Shown here piece by piece: positions 1 through 10,294 of a stretch of 64,000 bases of DNA (its first letter is position 1; each line of letters starts with the position of its first letter). The translations under genes were made by a program, and so were the position numbers. The notes under the pieces were generated by a model. That model had not been told where the DNA came from. It searched no databases and saw only the letters and a program-made list of their open reading frames with translations. The DNA is from Azospirillum sp. 47_25 (GTDB taxonomy: Bacteria > Pseudomonadota > Alphaproteobacteria > RF32 > CAG-239), in assembly GCA_001917125.1 (NCBI GenBank), contig MNTU01000039.1, positions 62,001-126,000 of the forward strand, given 5' to 3'.

Positions 1-3000
1 CCAAATTTGATTTTGTCATTACCTCTGGTCTCATTAATGATATCGGCACCATCGCCCAGGTTATAGATATATGTATCTCGTCCATAGCCGCCGTTTAAGG
101 TATCATTACCTTTGCCACCAATGAGAACATCGTCATCATCACCAGCATTGATAGTATCGTTGCCAGAACCGCCGGTAATGGTATCATCATAATCAGTTCC
201 GCTTATGGTCATATTATCTGTTCTGTCTGACTGATCTAATGTTAATCCAGTCTCTGAGAGATAAAATACCGAATTGTCAGCAAAATGGATTTCGCCTATT
301 TTATGGGCGTCATCGTAGAAAAAGTTATTGACCATAATTCCCTGATTTTTATCACCATTCAGATAGATTAACAAACTATTGCCAATCTGAGTGAAACCAA
401 GATTACTCTGGGAAATACCTTCACCAAAGACAATCTTATTGCTGCCGGCATTATCCGTAATTGTATCTAAACCGTCTCCGAGATTGTAAACATAAGTATC
501 ACTATCTCCGCCGCCATTTAGGGTATCGTTGCCTTGGCCGCCAATGATGATATCATTACCATAACCACCATTTATGGTATCGTTTCCTCCGTTGCCATAA
601 ATCGTTTCATTGCTATTGGTTCCACTGATAGTTTCGCCTTCTTCTCCCTGTTGTAGAACCATATCTATCTGCGGTAACAATAAACTGGAGCCATCAGAGA
701 ATAGAAGTTCTTCAATTTGATTAGATACCTGATAATAATAATTAGCAATTTCAATTCCTTGAGAAGTATCCTGATTTAATGTTATGACTAAAGAATTTCC
801 TTTTTGGGTAAATGTTAAATTATCTTTAGAAATACCTGTTCCGAAAATGATTTTATCACTGCCTTGAGAATCATTTATAACATCAAATCCGTCACCTATA
901 TTATAGATATATGTGTCGTCTCCATTGCCTCCGCTTAGGCTGTCATTTCCTTTACCTCCGCGCATGATATTATTACCGTTTCCGGCATTAATAGTATCAT
1001 TGCTATCACCAGCAGTAATATCATCACTTCCACTTCCGGCATTAATGGTTACGGAGTATGTGTTCTGTGCATTTATGGTATCATCATAATCTGTTCCGGT
1101 AATTGTGTTACCACTAGAGAAATGCTGATCCAATGTCAGACCTGACGTTGCCAGATTAAATGTGCTTCCGTCGGCAAACCTTATGTCATTCAGTTTATTG
1201 GTGTTATTGTAAAAGAAATTAACTAGAATAATACCTTGTGTTTCGTCGTTATTAACAACAATGCGGAGATTGTTTCCTTCGCAGCGGAAAGTCAAATCGT
1301 CTTTGGATATGCCTTCACCAAACTGCAAAATATCAATATTTGTTGCACTAATGGTATCAAGGTCATCACCTAAGTTCCAGATAAAGGTATCGACATCTGT
1401 TCCTCCATCTATGATATCATTACCTTTTCCTCCGATGATGGTATCTGTTCCATTCCCTCCGGAGATAGTATCATCACCATCCTCACCATAGATAATATCA
1501 TTACCATTTCCACCAGAAATGTTGTTATTGCCTTGACCGCCGTAAATAGTATCCGCATAATCCGTTCCTGAGATACTTTCCGAATTATCTCCATGGTGAA
1601 TAATTAATTCAGAATTTTTAAAGGAAAACTTAGAACCATCCGCGAAGATAATATCTTCGGGTTTATTATTATTGTCGTAAAAGAAACTTTGACAAATAAC
1701 CCCCTGTTCCATATCTCCTTTAACAACTATTCTGAGGTTATTTCCTTCTTCGTAGAAGGTTAAATCTTCAAAAGTAATGCCTTCTCCGAACTTAAGGTGG
1801 TCAATATTCGAGAAAGAGACAGTATCCAGATCATCTCCTAAGTTCCAGATAATGGTATCTTCTCCAACACCGCCATTGATAACATCATTACCTTTACCTC
1901 CTGAAATGATATCGGCTCCATCTTCACCATTGATGGTATCGTTGCTATCGCCGCCATATATAGTGTCATTATAGATTGTGCCGCTAATATTATCTCCTTG
2001 TTCTGTTCCATTAAAGATAAGCCCGCCTTTAGACAAATTCAGGGTTGAACCATCAGCAAACTCAAGCTGTTCAATCTTACGGTCATCATTATAAAAATGC
2101 CGTAAAATGCGGATACTGTCATTGTCATGACCTTTTATACTAATGAATAAGTCATTTCCATCTTTTTGCAAAATCAAATTTGCTGAAGAAATACCTTCAC
2201 CAAAAACAATTTTATCGCGACCATAAGGGTCAGAAATAACATCATAACCATCTCCAAGGTTATAATAATATGTATCCTTATCATAGCCACCATTTAAGGT
2301 GTCGTTGCCTTTGCCGCCGGTAATGTCATTATAACCGTCTCCGGCATTGATTGTGTCATTACCGTTACCGCCGGTCAGAATATCATCATCAGCGGTACCT
2401 TCAATTATCTGATCGGGCAGGGAAACCAAATTACCAAGGAGATCGGCGATAGAAGCTTCTGAACCATCTGCAAACTCAATTGTGCCAATTTTATATCTGT
2501 CATTATTGTTGTAATAATTTTCAATAATTAATCCTTGTGATGGATTATTTTTGACAATGATTCGCAAATTACTGCCAACTTGGGCAAAGGACAAATCACC
2601 CACGACAATACCTGTTCCTAGCTTAATTCTATTAGTTCCTTCGGAATCATTGATTGTATCAATACCATCATTCAGGTTCCATATATAGGTATCATCTCCG
2701 GCACCGCCATTTAAGCTATCATGGCCAGTACCACCAGATAATGTGTCATTTCCATTTCCACCATTTAATGTATCATTACCGTCATTACCATAAATGATAT
2801 CATCGTAGGCTGTACCGATAATATTTTCAGAACTATCATATTGGGTGAAAGTCAATCCCATTTCTGATAAATTTTTTATTGTTCCGTCTGAAAATTCCAG
2901 TTGTTCAATTTTGTAATTGCTGTTTGACATAAAACTATTGATTTGAATCGCCTGAGATTTATCATTGTTGATAAAAATACATAATGAATTATTATCATAA

Positions 3001-6000
3001 GCAAACTTTAAATCATCGAAACTGATGCCTTCACCAAATTTTATTTTATCAGTTCCAGCTCCATCCGTTATAATATCATATCCGTCCCCTAAATTCCAGA
3101 TATAAGTATCATCTCCTGCATTACCATTTAGGGAATCGTTACCAGTGCCTCCAATAAGAATATCATTACCGCTACCGGCATCAATTGTGTCATTACCGGA
3201 TCCGCCATAGATGGTATCGTTCCCATTTTGAGCGCTTATCGTATCATCTCCGCCTGCGGCATAAATGATATCGTCATAATTCGTACCGGAAATGTTTTCC
3301 GAACCATTATGCTGGTTAAGTGTCAGACCTGTTTGAGAAAGATTTATTGTTGAACCATCGGCGAACTCCAGAGTTTCAATTTTATAGCTGTCACTATAAA
3401 AATAATTATAAATTTGAAAGCCTTGTGTCTTATCATCATTAATATAAATATTAAGATTATTACCATCTGCTGTGAATTTTAAGTCTTCAAAATTTATGCC
3501 TTCACCAAATTTGACTTTATCCGTTCCGGCACTATCAGTAATAATATCAAAACCATCTCCGAGGTTATAAATATAGGTGTCGTTACCTGCATTACCATTT
3601 AAGGAATCGTCGCCAGTACCACCAACAAGGATATCATTACCGTTACCGGCATCAATTGAATCATTGCCGGAACCGCCATAGATGGTATCGTTCCCATTTT
3701 GGGCATTTATTGTATCGTCACCACCTTCGGCATAAATGATATCGTCATAATTTGTGCCGGAAATGTTTTCCGATCCATCATGCTGATTGAACGTTAATCC
3801 AATTTGCGTGAGATTAACCGTCGAACCGTCAGCAAACTCCAGAGTTTCAACGTTATAACTACTACTATAGAAGTAATTATAAATTTGAATACCTTGAGTT
3901 TTATCATTATTGACATAGATGTTAAGACTGTTTCCGTCACGTTCGAAAGTTAAATTCTCGAAGCTGATACCTTCACCGAAGACGGCTTTATCTGTTCCGG
4001 AAGATTCTGTTATGGTATCAAAACCATCCCCTAAATTCCAGATATAAGTATCATTTCCTGCTTCACCGTTCAATTTATCGTTACCTGTACCACCAACAAG
4101 GATATCATTGCCATTACCGGCACTAATTGTGTCATTACCAGATCCGCCATAGATGGTATCATTTCCATTTTGGGCATTTATCGTATCATCACCGCCTGCA
4201 GCATAAATGATATCATCATAATTTGTGCCGGAAATGTTTTCCGAACCATCATGCTGATTGAACGTTAATCCAATTTGCGTGAGATTAACCGTCGAACCGT
4301 CAGCGAACTCCAGAGTTTCAATATTATATCCGCTGCTATAAAAGTGGTAATAAATTTGAATGCCTTGAGTTTTGTCATTATTGACATAGATGTTAAGACT
4401 GTTTCCGTCACGTTCAAAAGTTAAATTCTCGAAGCTAATGCCTTCACCAAAGGCAATCTTATCTGTTCCTGAAGCTTCTGTAATGGTATCAAAACCATCC
4501 CCTGAATTCCAGATATAAGTATCATCTCCGGCTTCACCTTTTAGAGAATCATTCCCTTTGCCTCCGACGAGGATATCGTTTCCATTTCCTCCAGAAATTG
4601 TGTCATTACCACCATTTCCATAGATAGCATCATCATAACCTGTACCGGTAATATTATCATCTTGGTCTGATTGTTGGAAAGTGAACCCCATTTCTGTCAG
4701 ATTTTTGACAGTACCATCGGTAAACTCCAAAGTTTCAACATGATAGCTGCTGCTATAAAAGTAATTATAAATTTGAATACCTTGGTTTTTGTTATTATTG
4801 ACATAGATATTAAGATTGTTTCCATCACGTTCGAAAGTCAAATTCTCAAAGCTGATACCTTCACCGAAGACAATCTTATCAGTTCCTGAAGCTTCTGTAA
4901 TGGTATCAAAACCGTCCCCTGAATTCCAGATATAAGTATCATCTCCGACTTCACCTTTTAGAGAATCATTCCCTTTGCCTCCGACGAGGGTATCGTTTCC
5001 ATTGCCTCCGGAAATTGTGTCATTACCACCATTTCCGTAGATGATATCATTGTAAATTGTACCGGTAATGTTATCATGACCATCAGTCTGTTGAAAAGCG
5101 AACCCCATTTCAGTCAAATTTTTAATACTTCCATCAGCAAATTCTAAATATTCAATACTATAATTACTGTTGAAATGTTCCTTAATTGTGATGCCTTGAG
5201 TAATGTCGCCAAACAAGGTTATTATTAAGCTGTTTCCTTCTCTGCGGAAAGTTAAGTCAGAAAATTCTATTCCCTCTCCAAACTTAATTTTATCGTTTTT
5301 ACCGGTGCTTGAGCTGTTTTCATAATCATAAATTGTATCTAAACCGTCACCAACATTATATATATAAGTATCGTCTCCTGCTCCACCTTCCATGTAGTCG
5401 CTTCCTGTACCACCGATTAAAGTATCATTTCCATCTTCACCATAGAAGGAATCGAATCCGGCACCGCCATAAATCACATCATCTCCTTGGTCAGAGTGAA
5501 CTGTATCTGCACCGCCATTAGCATAAATTGTATCATTATATATGGTAGCTGTGACTGTTTCGCTGGTGTTTTTCTGGGTTAGGGTTAATGGTGAAGTAGG
5601 CAATGCGAAAGATGTTCCATCATTAAAAATGATTTGCTTCGATTTATAACTATCATTACCAAAGAAATTTTTACAAATGACGCCCTGAGTATCATCGTCA
5701 TTTATATAGATACGCAGATCACCATTGTCATTACGGAATGAGAGATTGTCAAATGTAATACCCGGACCAAATTTTATAATGTCTTCACTAGAAACCTGAG
5801 CTATAGTATCTAAACCATCTCCCAGATTCCAAATATAAGTGTCAGCGCCATTTCCGCCATCTATCGTGTCATCACCTTTTCCACCGGAAATTACATCATT
5901 TCCGGAATTTCCGTAGATATTATCATTGCCGTCACCACCGAAAATCGTATCATTGCCTTGTTCGCCGTTGACTCTGTCGTCTCCGCCATTAGCATATACA

Positions 6001-8834
6001 GTATCGCCGTTTCCGGTAAGGTTAATAGTTTCATCTGTATTTAGCTGATGTAATGTCAGCGGAATTTCGGATAAATGGACAATTGAACCGTCTTGAAAAT
6101 ACAAATCTTCAATTTTATAATCCAAGCTAGAGAAAAAGCCATTGATTAACATTCCCTGATTTTCATTATTTTTGACAGTAATTCTTAAATTTCCCCCTTC
6201 TTGGCGGAACTTAAGATCGCTATATGTAATGCCGTCACCAAAGGAGATTTTATCATGGTTGCCGGTATCGGAAATCGTATCCATTCCGTCACCCCAATTC
6301 CAAAGATAAGTATCGTCTCCGGAACCACCGTTTAATGTGTCGTTTCCTGTTCCGCCAAGCAAACGATCATTGCCGTTTCCGGCATTAATTGTGTCGTTTC
6401 CTCCGTTTCCTATAAGGATGTCGTTGTAATTTGTGCCGTTGATTGTATTGTTTTCATTGTTTCCCTCAAGGGTTTCTCCGCCATTCGCATCGGGAATGCT
6501 GTTCCAATGATCACGAACATATTCATAATCCCAAGTTGTTCCATCAGCAAAAACAATAGAATTAACAGTTGCGCTGGATGTTCCCTGCTGGTCAAAATAA
6601 CTGTATATCCGGATAGAATCATTCGGACGAGTAGTACCATTTTCATCAGGATCGTATGAAACTGTGATGATAAGGTCGTACCCTTGACGTCCCAAAGTTG
6701 TTTTTGAGGCTAAAATGCCTTCGCCAAATTGGATGATATCAGGTTCATTGGCGGAAGCGTTATCATCTGAATTATCAATAGCATCATTACCAAATCCGGG
6801 ATTAAAGATATAAGTATCAGCTCCATTCCCGCCAATCAGATAATCATTACCTTCGCCCCCGATCAGGATGTCATCTCCATTTTCGCCGAAAATATTATCA
6901 TTTCCCGTACCGCCGTCTAAGGTATCATTACCTGCACCGCCGTAGATAGAATCGTTACCGGCTAATCCGTTAATTTCATCAACCCCGGCAGTTCCGGTTA
7001 AGTCATCGTTCAAGTCGGTTCCATAGGTATATCCAAACTTGGCAAACATGGCATCCAAATCACTACCGGTAAGAGAGCCATAAGTTCGAAAAGCTTCATA
7101 AATTGCTTGTAAGTTATCGTATCCACAATTTTTTACTAATTTCTCAAATTCTCTAAATGTTATGATGCCGTTTTCCACATTTTCATTATAAAGACTTTGA
7201 ATTTGCGCAACAGCCCCGGAAACATCTACACTCCATGTTTCAGTTGTATTGTCCCATATTAATTTAACATTTTCCAATAAGGGCTTATAATGCGTTTGTG
7301 CCAATAGTTCATTATTAACATATTCTGCTAAAATATCAAAAGCACGTAAGATATAGGGGGCTGCTTTGCCGTGCGGGTTGGGATCTCGCTCTCCCCAACA
7401 CCAGGTTCCAAGATATTCTTCCCCCATAAACTCTTCTAACGCTTCAAGTTTACGCGTATCATCAATAACTTTCCCATAAACTTGAGTCGGATCACGCCCA
7501 TCAATTGGCTCATCTTGAACACCAGTCCAATGATATATAATGTTATACAAAATTTGCTGACGAGCTTCAGAATCTGTTTCGGCAGCATATTGCTGAACCA
7601 AGGCTTTTAATTCACCGGAGGTATCCAAAGCCATTGCCGTATGCAAATCGTGCACATTGCCAAAGCCAGTGACATTAGGCAAAGCAGCTATATCAGCAGG
7701 GATATCAATATTGGTCTTATCAACAGTATCCATTAAATCAGTATTAAACCAAATATCGCTTATGTTTCCTTGGGTTCCGTTTTCTTTGTCAAAAGATCCT
7801 ATTTGCCCAACGGTGTTGCCATTAGTATCTACGGCATTTGAATTTTGATAATTTAAATCAATATTTTCAATCTCAGCCTGTTCTAGAGTTAACAGCTCTC
7901 CTTCATCAACCTTACCATTCTGATTGGAATCTTTCCACACGTTAACTTGGTTCCATGCCGTATCAGAACTGTTAAAAACGCCGTCGTTGTTAGAATCTAA
8001 ATCTTTCAATGCTTCAAAGCCATTGGCGGCTTTTTGCCCGTTAGACAAAACGGAGTTATTTCCAAACAACTCCGTTCCATCATCAATCTGTCCGTTTCCG
8101 TTGATATCTCTTACCAGCAAGCCGTCGTCTTTTCCGACCCAAGAAGTTTTTTCAGCAAATCCGTTATTATCATGATCGAAATGTGTTCCATCTTCTGTAG
8201 TTGTTGTTTCCACGCCATCACCATCTAGGTCGACAACTAGTGGGGAACGGGTTGTTGTAGCGGTAGATATGTTATCATGTATTCCGCTTCGAGCATTTCT
8301 CATACTTTGTTCGCCAGCATCAATAAAATCATACTGATTTTGTATTGTTTTATGTAATCTTCGAGCAACTTCTAAAGGTACAGTTATTTCGGAAGCAATA
8401 ATTTTTTGTCCTGTTCCTGCTGTCTTTGAGAGAAAATTTAGCAGACCAGCCATAATTGAGATGCCTATTTTTGTATTATCAACATCATCTTTTTGAATAG
8501 AACTTTTTGCGTATGTGGGATTTTCTTCGAAATTAACATTCATCCAAGCAGCATTAATATATCTTAGCATATTACTAATATATCCTTCGCTACTTAATTC
8601 CTTTCGAAGTTCGTTATCTAGTTCAGTTAGTGACGCAAGACTCTGATTTTGAGAAAAATTTCGCAATAAAGAAATAGCATTATTATCTTCAGGTTCTTGC
8701 TTTTGTAATTCTAACAATCCATTAATAAAACTATCTGTTAACAGCTCATTAATTGTTGTTTCACTGTAGTTGTAATATTTTAGAGTATCTTCAAAAATAT
8801 CTTTAACTGAATTGAATTCGTTAGAATTACTCAT
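1..8834 (-). CDS. Giant FrpC-like RTX calcium-binding protein (C-terminus beyond left edge)
   Basis: The frame opens at an ATG (8834) with a strong Shine-Dalgarno (GGAGGAAG, 8838-8845) and stays in phase to the left edge, giving at least 2944 codons without a stop. Residues 1-197 are a helical N-terminal region of no recognised family. From about residue 198 (SPLVVDLDGDGVET) to about 375 there is a FrpC/FrpA-type Ca-binding module rich in DxDxDG-like loops (DGLLVRDINGNGQIDDG, DSNNDGVF, DSNQNGKVDEGELL). RTX nonapeptides (GGxGNDxL type) begin near residue 605 and alternate with HCBP-related segments (DTYxxNxGDG, FGEGIS, EFADGS). Family knowledge: such proteins leave the cell by type I secretion and fold outside on binding Ca2+; roles include adhesin, toxin or surface layer. 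The secretion signal would be at the unseen C-terminus. The function here is not known; neighbouring T1SS genes support secretion. Confidence 0.93.
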   Translation of the reverse strand, partial: MSNSNEFNSVKDIFEDTLKYYNYSETTINELLTDSFINGLLELQKQEPEDNNAISLLRNFSQNQSLASLTELDNELRKELSSEGYISNMLRYINAAWMNVNFEENPTYAKSSIQKDDVDNTKIGISIMAGLLNFLSKTAGTGQKIIASEITVPLEVARRLHKTIQNQYDFIDAGEQSMRNARSGIHDNISTATTTRSPLVVDLDGDGVETTTTEDGTHFDHDNNGFAEKTSWVGKDDGLLVRDINGNGQIDDGTELFGNNSVLSNGQKAANGFEALKDLDSNNDGVFNSSDTAWNQVNVWKDSNQNGKVDEGELLTLEQAEIENIDLNYQNSNAVDTNGNTVGQIGSFDKENGTQGNISDIWFNTDLMDTVDKTNIDIPADIAALPNVTGFGNVHDLHTAMALDTSGELKALVQQYAAETDSEARQQILYNIIYHWTGVQDEPIDGRDPTQVYGKVIDDTRKLEALEEFMGEEYLGTWCWGERDPNPHGKAAPYILRAFDILAEYVNNELLAQTHYKPLLENVKLIWDNTTETWSVDVSGAVAQIQSLYNENVENGIITFREFEKLVKNCGYDNLQAIYEAFRTYGSLTGSDLDAMFAKFGYTYGTDLNDDLTGTAGVDEINGLAGNDSIYGGAGNDTLDGGTGNDNIFGENGDDILIGGEGNDYLIGGNGADTYIFNPGFGNDAIDNSDDNASANEPDIIQFGEGILASKTTLGRQGYDLIITVSYDPDENGTTRPNDSIRIYSYFDQQGTSSATVNSIVFADGTTWDYEYVRDHWNSIPDANGGETLEGNNENNTINGTNYNDILIGNGGNDTINAGNGNDRLLGGTGNDTLNGGSGDDTYLWNWGDGMDTISDTGNHDKISFGDGITYSDLKFRQEGGNLRITVKNNENQGMLINGFFSSLDYKIEDLYFQDGSIVHLSEIPLTLHQLNTDETINLTGNGDTVYANGGDDRVNGEQGNDTIFGGDGNDNIYGNSGNDVISGGKGDDTIDGGNGADTYIWNLGDGLDTIAQVSSEDIIKFGPGITFDNLSFRNDNGDLRIYINDDDTQGVICKNFFGNDSYKSKQIIFNDGTSFALPTSPLTLTQKNTSETVTATIYNDTIYANGGADTVHSDQGDDVIYGGAGFDSFYGEDGNDTLIGGTGSDYMEGGAGDDTYIYNVGDGLDTIYDYENSSSTGKNDKIKFGEGIEFSDLTFRREGNSLIITLFGDITQGITIKEHFNSNYSIEYLEFADGSIKNLTEMGFAFQQTDGHDNITGTIYNDIIYGNGGNDTISGGNGNDTLVGGKGNDSLKGEVGDDTYIWNSGDGFDTITEASGTDKIVFGEGISFENLTFERDGNNLNIYVNNNKNQGIQIYNYFYSSSYHVETLEFTDGTVKNLTEMGFTFQQSDQDDNITGTGYDDAIYGNGGNDTISGGNGNDILVGGKGNDSLKGEAGDDTYIWNSGDGFDTITEASGTDKIAFGEGISFENLTFERDGNSLNIYVNNDKTQGIQIYYHFYSSGYNIETLEFADGSTVNLTQIGLTFNQHDGSENISGTNYDDIIYAAGGDDTINAQNGNDTIYGGSGNDTISAGNGNDILVGGTGNDKLNGEAGNDTYIWNLGDGFDTITESSGTDKAVFGEGISFENLTFERDGNSLNIYVNNDKTQGIQIYNYFYSSSYNVETLEFADGSTVNLTQIGLTFNQHDGSENISGTNYDDIIYAEGGDDTINAQNGNDTIYGGSGNDSIDAGNGNDILVGGTGDDSLNGNAGNDTYIYNLGDGFDIITDSAGTDKVKFGEGINFEDLKFTADGNNLNIYINDDKTQGFQIYNYFYSDSYKIETLEFADGSTINLSQTGLTLNQHNGSENISGTNYDDIIYAAGGDDTISAQNGNDTIYGGSGNDTIDAGSGNDILIGGTGNDSLNGNAGDDTYIWNLGDGYDIITDGAGTDKIKFGEGISFDDLKFAYDNNSLCIFINNDKSQAIQINSFMSNSNYKIEQLEFSDGTIKNLSEMGLTFTQYDSSENIIGTAYDDIIYGNDGNDTLNGGNGNDTLSGGTGHDSLNGGAGDDTYIWNLNDGIDTINDSEGTNRIKLGTGIVVGDLSFAQVGSNLRIIVKNNPSQGLIIENYYNNNDRYKIGTIEFADGSEASIADLLGNLVSLPDQIIEGTADDDILTGGNGNDTINAGDGYNDITGGKGNDTLNGGYDKDTYYYNLGDGYDVISDPYGRDKIVFGEGISSANLILQKDGNDLFISIKGHDNDSIRILRHFYNDDRKIEQLEFADGSTLNLSKGGLIFNGTEQGDNISGTIYNDTIYGGDSNDTINGEDGADIISGGKGNDVINGGVGEDTIIWNLGDDLDTVSFSNIDHLKFGEGITFEDLTFYEEGNNLRIVVKGDMEQGVICQSFFYDNNNKPEDIIFADGSKFSFKNSELIIHHGDNSESISGTDYADTIYGGQGNNNISGGNGNDIIYGEDGDDTISGGNGTDTIIGGKGNDIIDGGTDVDTFIWNLGDDLDTISATNIDILQFGEGISKDDLTFRCEGNNLRIVVNNDETQGIILVNFFYNNTNKLNDIRFADGSTFNLATSGLTLDQHFSSGNTITGTDYDDTINAQNTYSVTINAGSGSDDITAGDSNDTINAGNGNNIMRGGKGNDSLSGGNGDDTYIYNIGDGFDVINDSQGSDKIIFGTGISKDNLTFTQKGNSLVITLNQDTSQGIEIANYYYQVSNQIEELLFSDGSSLLLPQIDMVLQQGEEGETISGTNSNETIYGNGGNDTINGGYGNDIIIGGQGNDTLNGGGDSDTYVYNLGDGLDTITDNAGSNKIVFGEGISQSNLGFTQIGNSLLIYLNGDKNQGIMVNNFFYDDAHKIGEIHFADNSVFYLSETGLTLDQSDRTDNMTISGTDYDDTITGGSGNDTINAGDDDDVLIGGKGNDTLNGGYGRDTYIYNLGDGADIINETRGNDKIKF
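50..6830 (-). repeat. Tandem RTX/HCBP repeat array, 16 units of about 410-500 bp
   Basis: The DTYxxNxGDG-type landmark recurs near positions 62, 488, 910, 1378, 1850, 2262, 2675, 3097, 3568, 4039, 4510, 4927, 5360, 5833, 6303 and 6806. Three successive spacings (3097-3568-4039-4510) are exactly 471 bp (157 residues), and these copies are nearly identical at the DNA level; for example the stretch beginning GCTGATTGAACG at 3782 recurs at 4253. Other units differ by multiples of about 9-18 residues, consistent with gain or loss of single nonapeptides. Such an array is prone to recombination and to assembly collapse, so the true copy number may differ. Confidence 0.9.
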
Positions 8835-8974
8835 GTCTTCCTCCTAGATATGTCGATAAAACGATATTCATAAATGTTTAAAAGCTTGTATTGTTATAAA
8901 ACTAAAAGTGAAGTTTTTTTGTTTTTACCTCTTTATCTGCGATGTAGAAAATTCAAATGATTTTTTAAGGTTAT

Positions 8975-9076
8975 GTTCATTCCAGCCTTGAAGACAGTCT
9001 CTACAAAATTATTTGAGGCTGGATTAGTGCTTAAGGCAGAGAAGCCAAAATCAAAAACACTTTTCATAGAATGAAC
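8975..9076. repeat. Nested inverted repeats upstream of the RTX gene
   Basis: GTTCATTC (8975-8982) is the reverse complement of GAATGAAC (9069-9076). Inside it CCAGCCT (8982-8988) matches AGGCTGG (9016-9022). The two pairs are nested but the inner pair is not centred, so this could be a structured 5' leader, a small RNA, or the remnant of a small mobile element. It lies in the 497-bp gap between the divergent RTX and ankyrin genes; apart from this and the 9259 repeat the gap is plain AT-rich sequence. Confidence 0.4.
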
Positions 9077-9258
9077 TCACATAAAGATTACAAAATAATT
9101 TTCACCTTAAATTTTTAAAAAGCAAGAAAAAATGCACCTAATCTTAGAATTTTTTTTACCTATAAATATTGACAGGTGACGAATCGTTTGTTTTTCTTAC
9201 ATCTGTTTGTGGATAAAATTCTTATTATCAATAGCTAGACGAGCAATTTTTTTTATTA

Positions 9259-9285
9259 TTAATTTGATTAACGACAAATTAATCA
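9259..9285. promoter_or_regulatory. Overlapping inverted repeats, operator-like, before the ankyrin gene
   Basis: TTAATTTG (9259-9266) and CAAATTAA (9275-9282) form an 8-bp inverted repeat with an 8-bp spacer. TGATTAA (9265-9271) and TTAATCA (9279-9285) form a second, overlapping one. The dyads end about 47 bp upstream of the chosen start of the ankyrin gene, a usual place for a dimeric regulator. AT-rich sequence makes chance dyads more likely, so this is tentative. Confidence 0.35.
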
Positions 9286-9331
9286 TTAACCTTGTAAAAA
9301 TAATTAAAATATTTTTATGGGGAGAATGTGT

Positions 9332-10294
9332 ATGGATACAGGAAAATTTTTAGCATCAGCAGCTGTTATGTTATGTTTATCGGCAAATATAAATGCACAG
9401 CCGCCAGTATCAATTTCCAATTCTTTGGCAGCATTACAAACGTCACACACTGCTGACGAAATTCAGTCTGCTATTTTATTTGGCTCTCCTGATGATGTGA
9501 AGGCTTTAATTCACAATCAAGCTGATGCAAATGCTATGTATGAATGCAACTCTCCTTTAACTTTAGCTATTAGAAGTATCTTGGGTATTCAAGAACAGGG
9601 GACAAATGCTTTAAAGTATGCTATTGAAAAAATTAAATATTTAATTACTCAAGGTGCTAACGTTAATCAAGAAATTTGCCAGAAGAACGCCAGATTCCCA
9701 CTAGTTGTTGTATTAGCTATGCCCTTAGAATTACAAGGATATGAGGAATTATCGAATCAAGCAATTGATATGGAATTACAAAAAAATGGATATTGTAATA
9801 TTCCTAACCTTATTTCTAAGCCTTGTAAAGATATTACAAAAGATGAAATATCCGTGGTTAAAGCAAGAATGCATAACGCTTTTCTGGAAGTAAGAAAAAC
9901 GACAGTTCCATATCTAATGGATATGTTGAAACTTCTTGTAGAAAATGGTGCGGATATTAACAAAAAAGATACCCTTAGAGGACGCACAGCTTTACATCAT
10001 GCTGTAGAAATTCCTTCTGAATTAACCATTGAACCAATTCATTACTTAATCTCAAAAGGTGCTGATATAAATAGTCCTGATTTTGATGGAAATACACCAT
10101 TATTTATTGCTGAAATGGCAAACAATAAGGAAGCTGTAAAATTGTTGATAAAAGCAGGGGCAGATACAACTATTCGAAATAAATATGGTGTACGCTATAA
10201 TGAAGTTATTGGGCTTCGTGGTTCTCCCTCGTTAAAAGACATAATAAAGAAAAATAATTTTGATAAAGAAGAAACGAGAGGGGACATCAAATAA
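9332..10294 (+). CDS. Exported ankyrin-repeat protein
   Basis: The chosen ATG (9332) follows GGGGAG with 7-nt spacing; in-frame ATGs at 9317 and 9326 are less well placed. The N-terminus (MDTGKFLASAAVMLCLSA, then NINA before QPP) reads as a signal peptide with Ala cleavage, so the protein is probably periplasmic or secreted. The mature part shows ankyrin units: SPDDVKALIHNQADANAM, YLITQGANVNQ, LLVENGADINKKD, GRTALHHAVE, YLISKGADINSPD, FDGNTPLFIAEM and LLIKAGADTTIRNKYG. Ankyrin repeats are protein-binding scaffolds with no catalysis of their own. It lies between the RTX gene (divergent) and the T1SS genes. An immunity or chaperone role for the RTX protein is possible but purely positional inference. 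Confidence 0.85.
   Translation: MDTGKFLASAAVMLCLSANINAQPPVSISNSLAALQTSHTADEIQSAILFGSPDDVKALIHNQADANAMYECNSPLTLAIRSILGIQEQGTNALKYAIEKIKYLITQGANVNQEICQKNARFPLVVVLAMPLELQGYEELSNQAIDMELQKNGYCNIPNLISKPCKDITKDEISVVKARMHNAFLEVRKTTVPYLMDMLKLLVENGADINKKDTLRGRTALHHAVEIPSELTIEPIHYLISKGADINSPDFDGNTPLFIAEMANNKEAVKLLIKAGADTTIRNKYGVRYNEVIGLRGSPSLKDIIKKNNFDKEETRGDIK

Noticed and set aside
1..7000. CRISPR-like or satellite repeat array
   Set aside because: The repeats are coding RTX/HCBP units in a single frame, far longer than CRISPR repeats and without spacer structure.
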